DNA of 64,000 bases from Paramarasmius palmivorus. Taxonomy: Eukaryota; Basidiomycota; Agaricomycetes; Agaricales; Marasmiaceae. The stretch is taken from the NCBI GenBank assembly GCA_037176845.1, contig JAYKXP010000175.1, positions 24,466-88,465 on the forward strand. The letters are read 5' to 3'. Within the stretch, counting starts at the first letter, position 1; every line of letters starts with the position of its first letter. A program made the position numbers and the translations under genes. The notes under the pieces were generated by a model. It worked only from the letters and a program-made list of their open reading frames with translations. It had not been told where the DNA came from and made no database searches. Below are positions 55,252-63,988 of the stretch, one piece after another.

Positions 55252-56721
55252 ATCAGCCATAGACATACAGGTGGGTTTCATCGTCATGGGTCTAGGAATT
55301 CGAGATTCGCAGTACGTCACTATCCCTCGTCCCCTGCGGCTTATTCTAACCTCGTTTCTGGTTCAATTCATAGGGATAAACTCAAGCAGTTGAAGGACGA
55401 GCAGAAGCGGGAGCAGACGGTCAGACAGTCTCGCAAACTGACGGATCAACGCAACGCCGTGCGTCGAAGGCTGCGAGCATATCAAGATCTTCAACCGATT
55501 TACATGCCTGGCTTGTTGCAGCATCTCACGGACACAGCCCAGAGCGAGGACACCATGGATTCGGACCCAGAATCCGTCAAATTGTGGCTACCGTCGGAAC
55601 TGCCCGAAGACCTCATCGATAGACTGTGCGTGTCTGGGTTACGTCGAGTGGAAGGCCAGCTTCAGCGTGCTAGATGCTTCGACTCACTGCATGGCGTGCG
55701 TCATACGCTACGGGTCAAGACAAGAATGGTGCTGTTCAAGAACAGGAACGTACGCGGTCAGCGAGCGTCTGGGAAATCACGGGAAATCATCAATCGCGTC
55801 GTACGTCGTGCTAAGTGGTATGCCTCTCGCTACAGGGTGGCACGCAGTGCATACCTCAAGCTCATGGGCCCAGGAGATTGGGAGATGGTTCTGCGGCCCC
55901 TCAGAAGCGAAGACGTCAGAAGTTATCGCGATCCTGCTTCACTGAAAGTCGGTCCAGGACGGAAGGGCAACGACGAGGACGATCAGGGAGAAGTAGAGCG
56001 GCTCCGGATTTTCAGGGAAATTGTGGCTAGAGAGGAGAAAGACAAAGACGAGGGACAGGAGGAGGAAGAGGAGGAGGAGGAATGGGAGAATGAAGAAACA
56101 ACTCTCGGAGATCTAGACCTCATTCCCCCTGATCGACAGCAGTGGGAACACCGGAGCAAGCATGGAACTGGAGAGACGCGCAAAGACCTATCGTGGATTT
56201 GGACAGCTGGTGGGAAGATTGATATTGAAGATGGAGCCGACGAGAATGAGAACGAGATTCTGCGAGTAGAGTGGTGTAAGAGTCGGGCACGTGCAAGGCG
56301 GGCCATTGAGGAGGTTGCGTTGGTGCAAGAAGAGATGCGCCGCACGCTGGCGTTTTTGGAGTGGCGGGCTATCCAGTGGGAGGAGTGCACAGAAATCGAT
56401 TTCGACTTACGGAGCACTGAACGCGAAGGATATACAGCATATGCGCTGTCGCAGGCGTCTGTACAACGATCCCTGAAAGCAAGGTTCCAGTTGGAATGGC
56501 AGATGCCACTGGAAAAGGTGGAGGAAATCGAGTGCTCAGAGGATCAGGATCACACGGATATGCCGGATGAGGAAGTTGATGATTATGAGGACGATTTGGA
56601 TGATGTGGATGGTGGAAACGGTGAGAACACGGACCTGTCAGATGATTCCCCTCTCGGAGTAGACGGAGATGAGAGTGAGGAAGGTGAGAAAGACAGGGAT
56701 CCTGATGTTCATGCATGGTAG
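55252..56721 (+). pseudogene. KDZ transposase C-terminal fragment (copy R)
   Basis: An exon fragment (SAIDIQVGFIVMGLGIRDSQ) ends at GTACGT (55312), followed by an intron to TTCATAG (55373) and a long open exon (DKLKQLKDEQKREQ, KLWLPSELPEDLID, NRNVRGQRASGKSREIINRV, GTGETRKDLSWIWTAGGKID, acidic tail) ending at 56721. It is clearly homologous to the C-terminal domain of the KDZ gene at 38325-42154, but the cysteine cluster and catalytic core are absent upstream, where module A2 abuts. The exon itself has no stop, so a short protein could still be made from the ATG at 55210 or 55502. Probably a truncated copy. Confidence 0.8.
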
Positions 56722-56849
56722 GAGTCTGATTTCATTATTCCCCTGATATTGTTAGTGTGTTATTCATGTATTTTTTGTCTGGCATTTATTGTATTGTTAT
56801 TTTTATTGAATCTTGTAGCAATAGCGTAGATATAACTTAACTATAACAT

Positions 56850-57065
56850 AGTTCCTTAGTATAGTGGTTTGATCACCTGAATTAAAGGTGTTAAATCCTG
56901 TGTATGTGTTCAATCCCCCAACTGGCTTTTTGGTTGTTGCAATTGGCTGTTACACACTGTCCGCAGGCTTACATTTCCCTTATTGGGCATTGGTAAGTGC
57001 CCTCTGAGACACATGGAATTGGATTGGATATTAACATCTCTCATGCCTTGCTGGAGCCTCTAAGG
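56850..57065 (+). repeat. tRNA-headed SINE-like module B2
   Basis: TTAGTATAGTGGTTTGATCA (from 56855) and GTGTTCAATCCCCCAACTGG about 50 bp later look like the A box and T arm of a tRNA-Asp-like sequence. The body (GCTGTTACACACTG, GAGACACATGGAATTG, ATTAACATCT) is shared with module B1 at 33075-33305 in inverted orientation. It begins about 134 bp after the KDZ fragment's stop at 56721. Confidence 0.7.
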
Positions 57066-57346
57066 CTGAGGGAAGATTGAGGACTTGTAAATTCCGCAGG
57101 CGTTTTGAAATTGTTATTCGGCCGAAACACGTTATTAGGGGCTATTACCAAGTCTGGTACACGCGGAAGTTACATTTGCTTCCTTCCTTGCATATCAGTT
57201 TTGGTGTTTCCATACCGCATTTTTCTGCCTTTAACTTTTTCCTGTTGTCACTTCCAAGCCTTTATCTGCCAATAATAGCATTCCAATCCTACGACTTATC
57301 GGAAAAAATCGCAAAATTTTCTATGTAGCCATATGGCTGACCCTCT
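57066..57346 (-). repeat. candidate 3' LTR segment of element C
   Basis: It sits where the 3' LTR should be, directly left of the polypurine tract. It has no obvious homology to LTR-like repeats A and B, and no partner LTR is visible because the element runs off the window. The left part may have been lost against SINE-like module B2. Confidence 0.35.
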
Positions 57347-57362
57347 TTCTCCCCCCAAACAA
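57347..57362 (-). promoter_or_regulatory. polypurine tract of Gypsy element C
   Basis: Minus strand TTTGTTTGGGGGGAGA, identical to the tract of element B at 29058-29075. It marks the start of the 3' LTR of the minus-strand element. Confidence 0.65.
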
Positions 57363-57503
57363 ATTTAAATGTCAAGCTCCGACTTGACTCTTCATCCGGT
57401 GGAGTAGGAATAAGTTCTGTCCATATTTCCGGTGCCCAGAAGTGCGCCCTGACTTAGAAAATTTTCTGTCAAGATGGTGAAATCATCCAGCCAGTATTGA
57501 ATC

Positions 57504-57513
57504 CCTTATATAA
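57504..57513 (+). promoter_or_regulatory. TATA box of the opposite-strand gene in element C
   Basis: CCTTATATAAGG lies about 90 bp upstream of the ATG at 57600, with a pyrimidine-rich stretch between, consistent with a Pol II promoter driving the plus-strand gene independently of the LTR. Confidence 0.5.
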
Positions 57514-57599
57514 GGATCAACAACATAGTCGTTCCTTCACCACTCGAATTCTCAGCATATTGCCAGTCTTCTTCACACTTCTAACACTCTATCAACGTT

Positions 57600-59005
57600 A
57601 TGGCCCCCAAACCTAGTGATCATGCTCCCTCTCCAGCTCCTGGTGGCTGGGTCGAACGTGATAAATGGGTTCGTGAAACGAAGGAGGTCTATGACTATAC
57701 CCTCGAAAACAGCAAACGCCAGGGTACCACAATTCGCACTGGAATCGCTCAACAGCTTGCCGATCACCTAGTAAGTGGCTGTTATTGTCTATCACAAGCT
57801 TTTATATAGCTAATATAAGGGTGAACAGCGCCACAAGCTTGTCTTGAAGCATGTTGCTGCCGACGAGGAGGCTTACAACCTCTATACCGACAGTGTCAGG
57901 CTTATCCATGATCTAGTGGACTCTGGCATCAAAGCTCCTTCTCATCTAGATTCCTTGGATAGCTTTGTGGCCGAGATGGACGTTTCTCGTGCCCGTGACA
58001 AGGCCATTTAAGCTCGAAACACCGTTCGCGAAACTCGTGAGTTCCATTAAACCCTATTATAAGCTTCTAAGCTCATATGTATGTCCTATTATAAGGTCGT
58101 CGTCGCACTCGTGATGCCATGGAGGATAGTGATGATGACGAGGAAGTCACCCTTATCCACAAATCCGCTGATGGTGACACTGAGGTACGACTATAATCGA
58201 TCCTTTACACATGTTTCTAGCCTAATATAAGCTTCCTTTTAGATGGCGGACGCCAAAGGCCTGAAAGATTCCATCCATGCCCCCTCTAAAAGCGGTGATA
58301 AATTGCGCTTCAAGAAGACCATCAACGAGGTAAGCCTATAGTGCTATATCTTTTCAAATCTTGACACATTTAGAAGGCCAAGGAGTCGTCCAAGGACAAG
58401 AAAGAGGAGAAGGAGCCCAAGGATAAGGGTAAGGAAAAGGACAAGACTAAGGAGAAATCCTCTAAGTCTGCCACTCGTCTTGTTGCTGTACGTGATTGTC
58501 AACCCTTATATTAGGTATCTTTCTAACGCCAACCCTTATATTAGGCTGCTTCTTCTTCCGCAGAAGCCAAATCTGCTACTCCTAGTGCCAAACGTACTCG
58601 TTTCGAACGCAATGTAGTCGATTTGCACGAAGAGACTGCTGGTAAGTGACTATATGCACTTGATTTATCCAGAGCTAACTCATGCAAGTAGAAGAGGCCG
58701 CTCTTCGTACTTCTGGCTATCAATCTCTCTTGAAGGAGACCGTTATGGTTCCTTTTCTCGAGCTTGAGAAGATGCCACTCCACGTCCTCAAGGCTGTGTC
58801 TAACTATCTGCGTACCGAAGTGGCGACTTTGGAGCATAATATTCATTTCATGCTCGGCCAGTACCACTTTTCATACAAGAAGTTGGAGGAAGCCAATAGG
58901 ATCCGCCTCTCCAAGCTTGCGCTTGAAGGTGCAGCTATGGATGACGACAAGCCTGCTGATCCTACTGCAGAGGCTACTACTGGAGGATCTCCTCCATCTG
59001 CTTAA
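57600..59005 (+). pseudogene. opposite-strand intron-rich gene of Gypsy element C, probably disrupted
   Basis: ATG 57600 (MAPKPSDHAPSPAPGGWVER) opens a series of about seven exons ending at a stop near 59005. The products are a helical N-terminal segment (VRETKEVYDYTLENSKRQG), LVLKHVAADEEAYNLYTDSV, a Lys/Glu/Asp-rich middle (KAKESSKDKKEEKEPKDK) and a helical C-terminus (LLKETVMVPFLELEKMPLHV). An in-frame TAA interrupts the second exon at about 58010 (DKAI, stop, ARNTVRET), so this copy may be dead, unless splicing avoids it. Introns end in TATATTAG, TTATAAG or TTTTAG like those of the gene at 29523-32712. No Zn2Cys6 cluster. It lies between pol and the polypurine tract, on the strand opposite to pol. 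Confidence 0.55.
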
Positions 59006-59423
59006 CGACTTTGTGAAGTGTGTAGACGACTTCTGGGCCTTATACAAGCATTGGATTTCTTCCTTAGGTAAAGTTAGGTATGAACTCCAGACCAGATATC
59101 GCTACCATTCACCAGAGTATCACCAGTCTCGTCTAACTCGGACTGTGACCTTTATGCGTCGCTCATTAATTGGTTTCCTTCGATTTTGTAACATTATTGA
59201 AGTTTATAGGCTATTATTAGCCTATAGGTCAGCATAGTCACTCTTTTATAAGCTCCTGCTGCCTTTGTTTTATCGTTGTACACCGTAGCTTTGTCGCTCT
59301 TTTATCAATTCAAGCTATTTTGGTGCCTTCTATGATCTTTAGATCGTCCATGCAAGCATTCCTAAGTCTAGACTCCTCCCAAAAGTATGTTTATGGTCTT
59401 TTATAAGGGTTTTAAGTCTGAGA
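59006..59423. other. convergent spacer between opposite-strand gene and pol
   Basis: About 420 bp separating the plus-strand gene's stop from the pol stop at 59424. T-rich with TTTTATAAG and TTTTATCAA repeats that could serve as 3'-end signals. No gene seen. Confidence 0.4.
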
Positions 59424-62400
59424 TTAGCCTAATACTAGGGCTGCTAACTGTCGTTCCTTGGTCTGTTGCCTGGTTCTAACACCATTTGCCTGATCGTCAT
59501 CATCCAACATGGATTCTTCATCAGAGTCATTTGCATTCTCCTCTGATTCACTATCTTCCTCTTCCTCTACCAGCTCTTGCCCTTTCTTTGGCATTTTCAT
59601 GTGAGGGATCCTTGAGAAGATATAGTCCTCCCCTTTGTATTGATCCTCATCATCTGTCCTTTCCAGCATACGATCCAGCTGTTCTTTAGACATATCGATG
59701 ATTTCATGTATGTTTTCTGGCAGATTTATAGGTTCATAGCGACTAATATAAGGTAAAACCCTGAACGCTCCTACTTTCTCCTTCTTTACTGCACCGTTCA
59801 TGTCAGCTAGGATGTAGGATCCGCCCTTAGTTCGCCTAATAACGATCATTGGACCAAGATATCTCGGATACATCTTCCGATCAAGTTCATATTCGATACC
59901 CGAGTTACGCATCAAAACCAGTTGACCTGGTTTAAAGTCGTACTCTTTAATCTTGTTTTTAAATTCCTTTTCAAACTTCCGTAGGTTATCCTTCTTGATC
60001 TTATCTACACGACCAATAGTAGCCTGTACATGAGTGCGGTGTTTAGCCAAAGCTTGGGCTCTATATCCCACTAATTCCTCATGTGTTAAGACCCTATCAG
60101 GAGCGCGTATCAACCAAGTAGACTCCACAATGTCTAGCGGCAGTATAGGTTCTGCTCCAGTGACCAAAAAGTATGGGGAACAACCCAAACCCCTTCTAAT
60201 AGTAGCACGATCGGCCCATAGTACTGGCTTTAAGAACCAATACCATTTACGCAAGTCCCCACCAGTTGCTTTAACCAACGCTTGGCGCACATCGAAATGT
60301 GGTCTTTCAATCTTGCCATTGGCTTGTGAATTATAAGGTGAGATCTTGATATTTCTGATGCCGTATTTATCATACAACCATTGCATCACTGCTTCCATCT
60401 GTGGCGCATTGTCGCAAACTACTTCTTCCGGAGGCCCCCAACGACAGATGATGTCTTCAAAGAACCATTCAGCTATAGAGCTGGCTCTTTCATTCTTTAG
60501 GGCTCTGGCCTCGGACCAGTTCACCAATGCACAGCGTCCATGGATAACATTTTTACAGCCATTACTAGCTGGTGAAAGCTTAATCACGTCTATATGTATC
60601 TTTTGGAATAGTGAGGGTGTATGTATGCGTGTCGGAGGGGCTTTTATTAGCCTTAATTGTCGTTCCTGACACGTTTTACAAGACCTCACAAACCAATTGA
60701 CATCATTTTCCATATCAGGCCACCAAAACCGCTTCTTCAAGAGTTGTTCAGTAGCATACATGCCCTTATGCCCAAGATAATCATGAGCTGCAGACAGCAT
60801 CCACATCCTCTTTTCCTTGAATACTACCAGCTTGTGTTGGCCTTCTATTTCCGTATTGCGTCGATACAATCGTCCTTCACCATCCACAAAGAAATGTCTT
60901 GACTGCGTTTCCAGGAATTTACGATATTCCTTCCTTATATTAGCCTTCCTCCGCCATTCTTCATCCGAAATGTATTTTATAATATCTTCCAAAGCATCAT
61001 CAAGTTTCTTTCCAAACGCTGTTCGATGAGACTCAACATATGGATGTGCTTCCTGCCATTGATCATCACGCTCGGGCGGAAATACCTCATACTGCGCAAA
61101 GCTTGTAATAGGTGTCAAACCTGCTTGTATAAGTGCTAATTCCACTTCTAGAGCTTCAATACTAGCTTCTCGCTTTACTTGATCAAGTTCTTCCTCAAAA
61201 TCTCGTACACTTAGCGCACGACCCAAGAAATAGCCCCCACGGCTATCAATGCCGTTTCTAAAGTCTTCGAACGGGTAGGGCTCTTCTATCTCCCCATCAC
61301 CCATTCTAAACTTAATTGGTTCGCCATTGTCCTCGTCTGCATAGTCTTCCTCATCAACAGGGGGTCGTTCTGTAGTTGCACCACCTGGTGGAGGTCTGGA
61401 TAATCCATCTGGACCATGCGTAGCACCTTTAACATGTACTAGTTCAAAGTGAAACTTGCGTATTGCTTCTATCCACCTATTAATAGTGGCATTAGGGCCT
61501 GCGCTAGGGTTATCTAGCATCCCTTTGATATAGCTAGCATCTGTTTCGACAATCATGTCTCGACAACCATAGGTGTAATAATAGGTAGCTTCTAATGCCA
61601 TCTTCAAGCCATAAAGCTCTCTCTTTGGCTGGGAGAATCGTGCTTCACGCTCATTCAGTCCGATAGATCCAAAAAGGTTAAAATGTTTCCTCTTGGGGTT
61701 ATCATCTTCGAGCTGATACAAGTAAAAGCCGACTGCTTGCCACGAAGTATCTACTGCAAGATATAGAGTCTTCTTGTAGTCAATTGTTCGGAGACACGGA
61801 GCAGTTCTAATAGCCTCCTGTAGGTCCCTAACAGCTTGTTTTTCTTCGTCTCCCATCCTAAAAGTAGCATTTGCTCCTGACACCTTGTTTAATGGACGAG
61901 TTATCTTTGCGTAGTCCTTGATATATATGCGCATTTGCACAGCTGTACCAAGTAATGACTTCACATCGGTCTTATCCTCAAACAATTCTGGGTCCCAGTC
62001 TAATACAACTTTTGCAAACTTTTCATTCGCTCGATGTCCATAAGGCCCCACTTGGAAACCTAATACAACACCTTCTAATAGCGCAATAAATGCTTTTGGA
62101 CCCGAGAAAGTACCTCCCACATACTTTAAACGCTGACACAGACGATTTACATTATTCAGGTGTTCCCAAAAGAACCTTCTTATACCTGGATTTTCTGGGA
62201 TAGTTTCAAACTTTCCATCAGGTAGCTTATATTGGCTCTCTGGTCCCCGTACGGACACATCATCAACGTAAGGTGAGGTTATATGAGGTATCTCATCTCG
62301 GAAAATATAGCATACATCATCGTGAAAGATAGGTACAGAGTTTGTCCAGCCCATAGGTAGTTTTACTAGCCTATGTGGTCCGAAAGGCGTTTGAAACGTC

Positions 62401-63440
62401 GTCAAATCTCTTGATTCCTCATCAATATACCGCTCATCATAGCCAACCCAAATGTCAAGGAGACCAATACAAGCCCTTCCAGCGAATTGACTGGCCACTT
62501 CAGCTGTTGCTGGTGGTACCCCAGAGTACTGGATAGTAACTTTATTTAATGGTTCCAAACTATGCACTATGCGCAGACTTTTTCCGTCTTTCTTTATCAC
62601 AGTGAACCATTTGGATCTGTACGATGAACTAGATGGTTCATATACTCCTGCATCGATTTTATCTTTGATGATACGACAAACTTCCTCTCGTATACCAGGT
62701 GGGATTGGAATATCTCTCTCTACCCATGGTACATGAGGTAGTACAGGGAATTTCACCGGTGGGAAAAAGTCGGTTCTAAAGTTACCTCCTTCTGATGCTT
62801 CCCAAGCGAATGCTTTCTCCTGTAACTTCATAAAAGCATGTATAAGTTTCATCTCTTCTGGCCACCATTTCTCTTTGGCGTGATTTTTATCGATTATCTC
62901 CTTCCTTTCTTGCGTGTAAAGCTCTCCAGGTGTAAACTCTGGTGGGTTCGTGGGTAACATAGGCATTCCCGCTAGTGGATCTCCCGTAATGTGTCGCTTG
63001 ACATGAAACTCTTGTGGCAAAGTGGCTTTTACAGGTCTAACCTTCTTTGCTACGGGCTTATATTTGCCAAAGCCGTCGTGTATATCGTCTATAGCTTCAT
63101 CCCTTGGCTGCTTCGCATCAAACAACATCACTTTCGGTACTTGATCATTCATTTCATACAAGTATTCACAACAGGTGCTTTCGCCAGCGTACACAGCCTG
63201 TTGCTCTAGTACTAGATTGACTTGATCAACCACTAACTTGAAATCCCGTCCACTTGCTTCCCTAATATAAGCTTGCAAGAAGGATTCTAGTTGAGATTCT
63301 ATTTGGGTTCTAACTTCAGGTGTCTTCGAAGCCGCCTGAGTGAACAGATTGGACAATTCCAGATTATTAAATTTTATATTTTCTGCCACAACATATGATT
63401 CCACCCTTATATTACCTCTGTCATCCGCTGAAATTTCCAA
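59424..63440 (-). CDS. pol: Gypsy pol polyprotein: reverse transcriptase, RNase H, integrase
   Basis: 1,338 uninterrupted codons. RT: KWFTVIKKDGKSLRIVHSLE, GLLDIWVGYDERYI (first Asp), LPMGWTNSVPIFHDDV and SPYVDDVSV (catalytic YVDD). RNase H: LYLAVDTSWQAVGFYLYQ, REARFSQPKRELYGLKMALE and IVETDASYIKGM. Integrase: HHCC finger (HDYLGHKGMYATEQLLKKRF, then CKTCQE) and the core D-D-E with HIDVIKLS, VVCDNAPQ and YNSQANGKIERPHFD; a C-terminal domain follows (EYDFKPGQLVLMRNSGIEYE) with an acidic tail. No chromodomain is obvious. It overlaps the protease frame by a -1 shift. An intact frame suggests recent activity. Confidence 0.92.
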   Translation of the reverse strand: MEISADDRGNIRVESYVVAENIKFNNLELSNLFTQAASKTPEVRTQIESQLESFLQAYIREASGRDFKLVVDQVNLVLEQQAVYAGESTCCEYLYEMNDQVPKVMLFDAKQPRDEAIDDIHDGFGKYKPVAKKVRPVKATLPQEFHVKRHITGDPLAGMPMLPTNPPEFTPGELYTQERKEIIDKNHAKEKWWPEEMKLIHAFMKLQEKAFAWEASEGGNFRTDFFPPVKFPVLPHVPWVERDIPIPPGIREEVCRIIKDKIDAGVYEPSSSSYRSKWFTVIKKDGKSLRIVHSLEPLNKVTIQYSGVPPATAEVASQFAGRACIGLLDIWVGYDERYIDEESRDLTTFQTPFGPHRLVKLPMGWTNSVPIFHDDVCYIFRDEIPHITSPYVDDVSVRGPESQYKLPDGKFETIPENPGIRRFFWEHLNNVNRLCQRLKYVGGTFSGPKAFIALLEGVVLGFQVGPYGHRANEKFAKVVLDWDPELFEDKTDVKSLLGTAVQMRIYIKDYAKITRPLNKVSGANATFRMGDEEKQAVRDLQEAIRTAPCLRTIDYKKTLYLAVDTSWQAVGFYLYQLEDDNPKRKHFNLFGSIGLNEREARFSQPKRELYGLKMALEATYYYTYGCRDMIVETDASYIKGMLDNPSAGPNATINRWIEAIRKFHFELVHVKGATHGPDGLSRPPPGGATTERPPVDEEDYADEDNGEPIKFRMGDGEIEEPYPFEDFRNGIDSRGGYFLGRALSVRDFEEELDQVKREASIEALEVELALIQAGLTPITSFAQYEVFPPERDDQWQEAHPYVESHRTAFGKKLDDALEDIIKYISDEEWRRKANIRKEYRKFLETQSRHFFVDGEGRLYRRNTEIEGQHKLVVFKEKRMWMLSAAHDYLGHKGMYATEQLLKKRFWWPDMENDVNWFVRSCKTCQERQLRLIKAPPTRIHTPSLFQKIHIDVIKLSPASNGCKNVIHGRCALVNWSEARALKNERASSIAEWFFEDIICRWGPPEEVVCDNAPQMEAVMQWLYDKYGIRNIKISPYNSQANGKIERPHFDVRQALVKATGGDLRKWYWFLKPVLWADRATIRRGLGCSPYFLVTGAEPILPLDIVESTWLIRAPDRVLTHEELVGYRAQALAKHRTHVQATIGRVDKIKKDNLRKFEKEFKNKIKEYDFKPGQLVLMRNSGIEYELDRKMYPRYLGPMIVIRRTKGGSYILADMNGAVKKEKVGAFRVLPYISRYEPINLPENIHEIIDMSKEQLDRMLERTDDEDQYKGEDYIFSRIPHMKMPKKGQELVEEEEDSESEENANDSDEESMLDDDDQANGVRTRQQTKERQLAALVLG

Positions 63441-63460
63441 GGCAACCTCTCCCTGATCGT

Positions 63461-63988
63461 CTAACAGTTCATTGAGGTCTCCTGAAAATTCGCAGTGTCC
63501 GGAGAGCTTTTAGAAGGTTCTGAGTCCTTTTCAGGTGCAGGACGCTCACTAGGTACAAGTGATGCTTTATCCTCCCTTTCCACTTGTATCCCCATTCCTC
63601 TAGGATATGTTCCCATCTGAATCTTATGGCCGGTATTAGGACATGTAAGAGTGATGTCTACATGACCATCTCTGTGTGCTTCCGTAACCATACACGTTAA
63701 CGACTCAAACGGACGTCCTATTAGAAGTTGATATGGTGCTTTCTCTATCACATGCAATTGCGCACGGAACTGTAAGTCTCCCAGTTCCATAAGTACATTT
63801 CTGGCCAATCCAAGAGTTCGATTAAGATTGCCATTAGCACTTTGCATATGAATTACAGTGGATGGATCCCATTCTATGCCTCTTCCAATCGCTTCCTTCT
63901 TGTCAATGCACAGGATCATGGACCCCATGTCAAGTATCCCTTCTATAAGGTCTGGATGACCATTTAACTTTGGGAATACACATCGCAA
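63461..63988 (-). CDS. Gypsy retropepsin-like aspartic protease, partial
   Basis: The last 175 codons of a frame that continues toward the right edge. PDLIEGILDMGSMILCID is the active-site region: the usual D-S/T-G is D-M-G here. The second conserved block is YQLLIGRPFESLTCMV, the flap-side ILGRPF-type motif of fungal Gypsy proteases, with WDPSTVIHMQSANGNL and TLGLARNV between them. The ATG used is simply the first inside the window; the protein probably continues from gag. The stop at 63461-63463 lies inside the open extension of the pol frame, so pol is probably reached by -1 frameshifting. Confidence 0.8.
   Translation of the reverse strand: MRCVFPKLNGHPDLIEGILDMGSMILCIDKKEAIGRGIEWDPSTVIHMQSANGNLNRTLGLARNVLMELGDLQFRAQLHVIEKAPYQLLIGRPFESLTCMVTEAHRDGHVDITLTCPNTGHKIQMGTYPRGMGIQVEREDKASLVPSERPAPEKDSEPSKSSPDTANFQETSMNC

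Larger units (their letters stand above)
33075..57065. mobile_element. composite KDZ/TET-JBP cassette
   Basis: About 24 kb, CpG-rich, bounded on the left and right by SINE-like modules B1 (minus) and B2 (plus), beyond which the two Gypsy elements begin. It holds one intact KDZ transposase, two KDZ fragments, a TET/JBP dioxygenase, two accessory-protein paralogues in inverted orientation, an RNase H1-domain gene, a basic-region gene and at least four small genes. KDZ terminal inverted repeats and a target duplication were not identified, so the limits are those of gene content, not proven transposon ends. Confidence 0.55.

Noticed and set aside
37130..56721. A single KDZ gene interrupted by a ~17-kb insertion between the two KDZ fragments
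   Set aside because: Both fragments contain their own version of the exon that ends before the last intron, so they overlap and must come from different copies.
56855..56920. A canonical tRNA-Asp gene
   Set aside because: A and B boxes are recognisable, but the acceptor stem does not pair convincingly and the sequence continues into a body shared with another copy, so a SINE-like element is the better reading.
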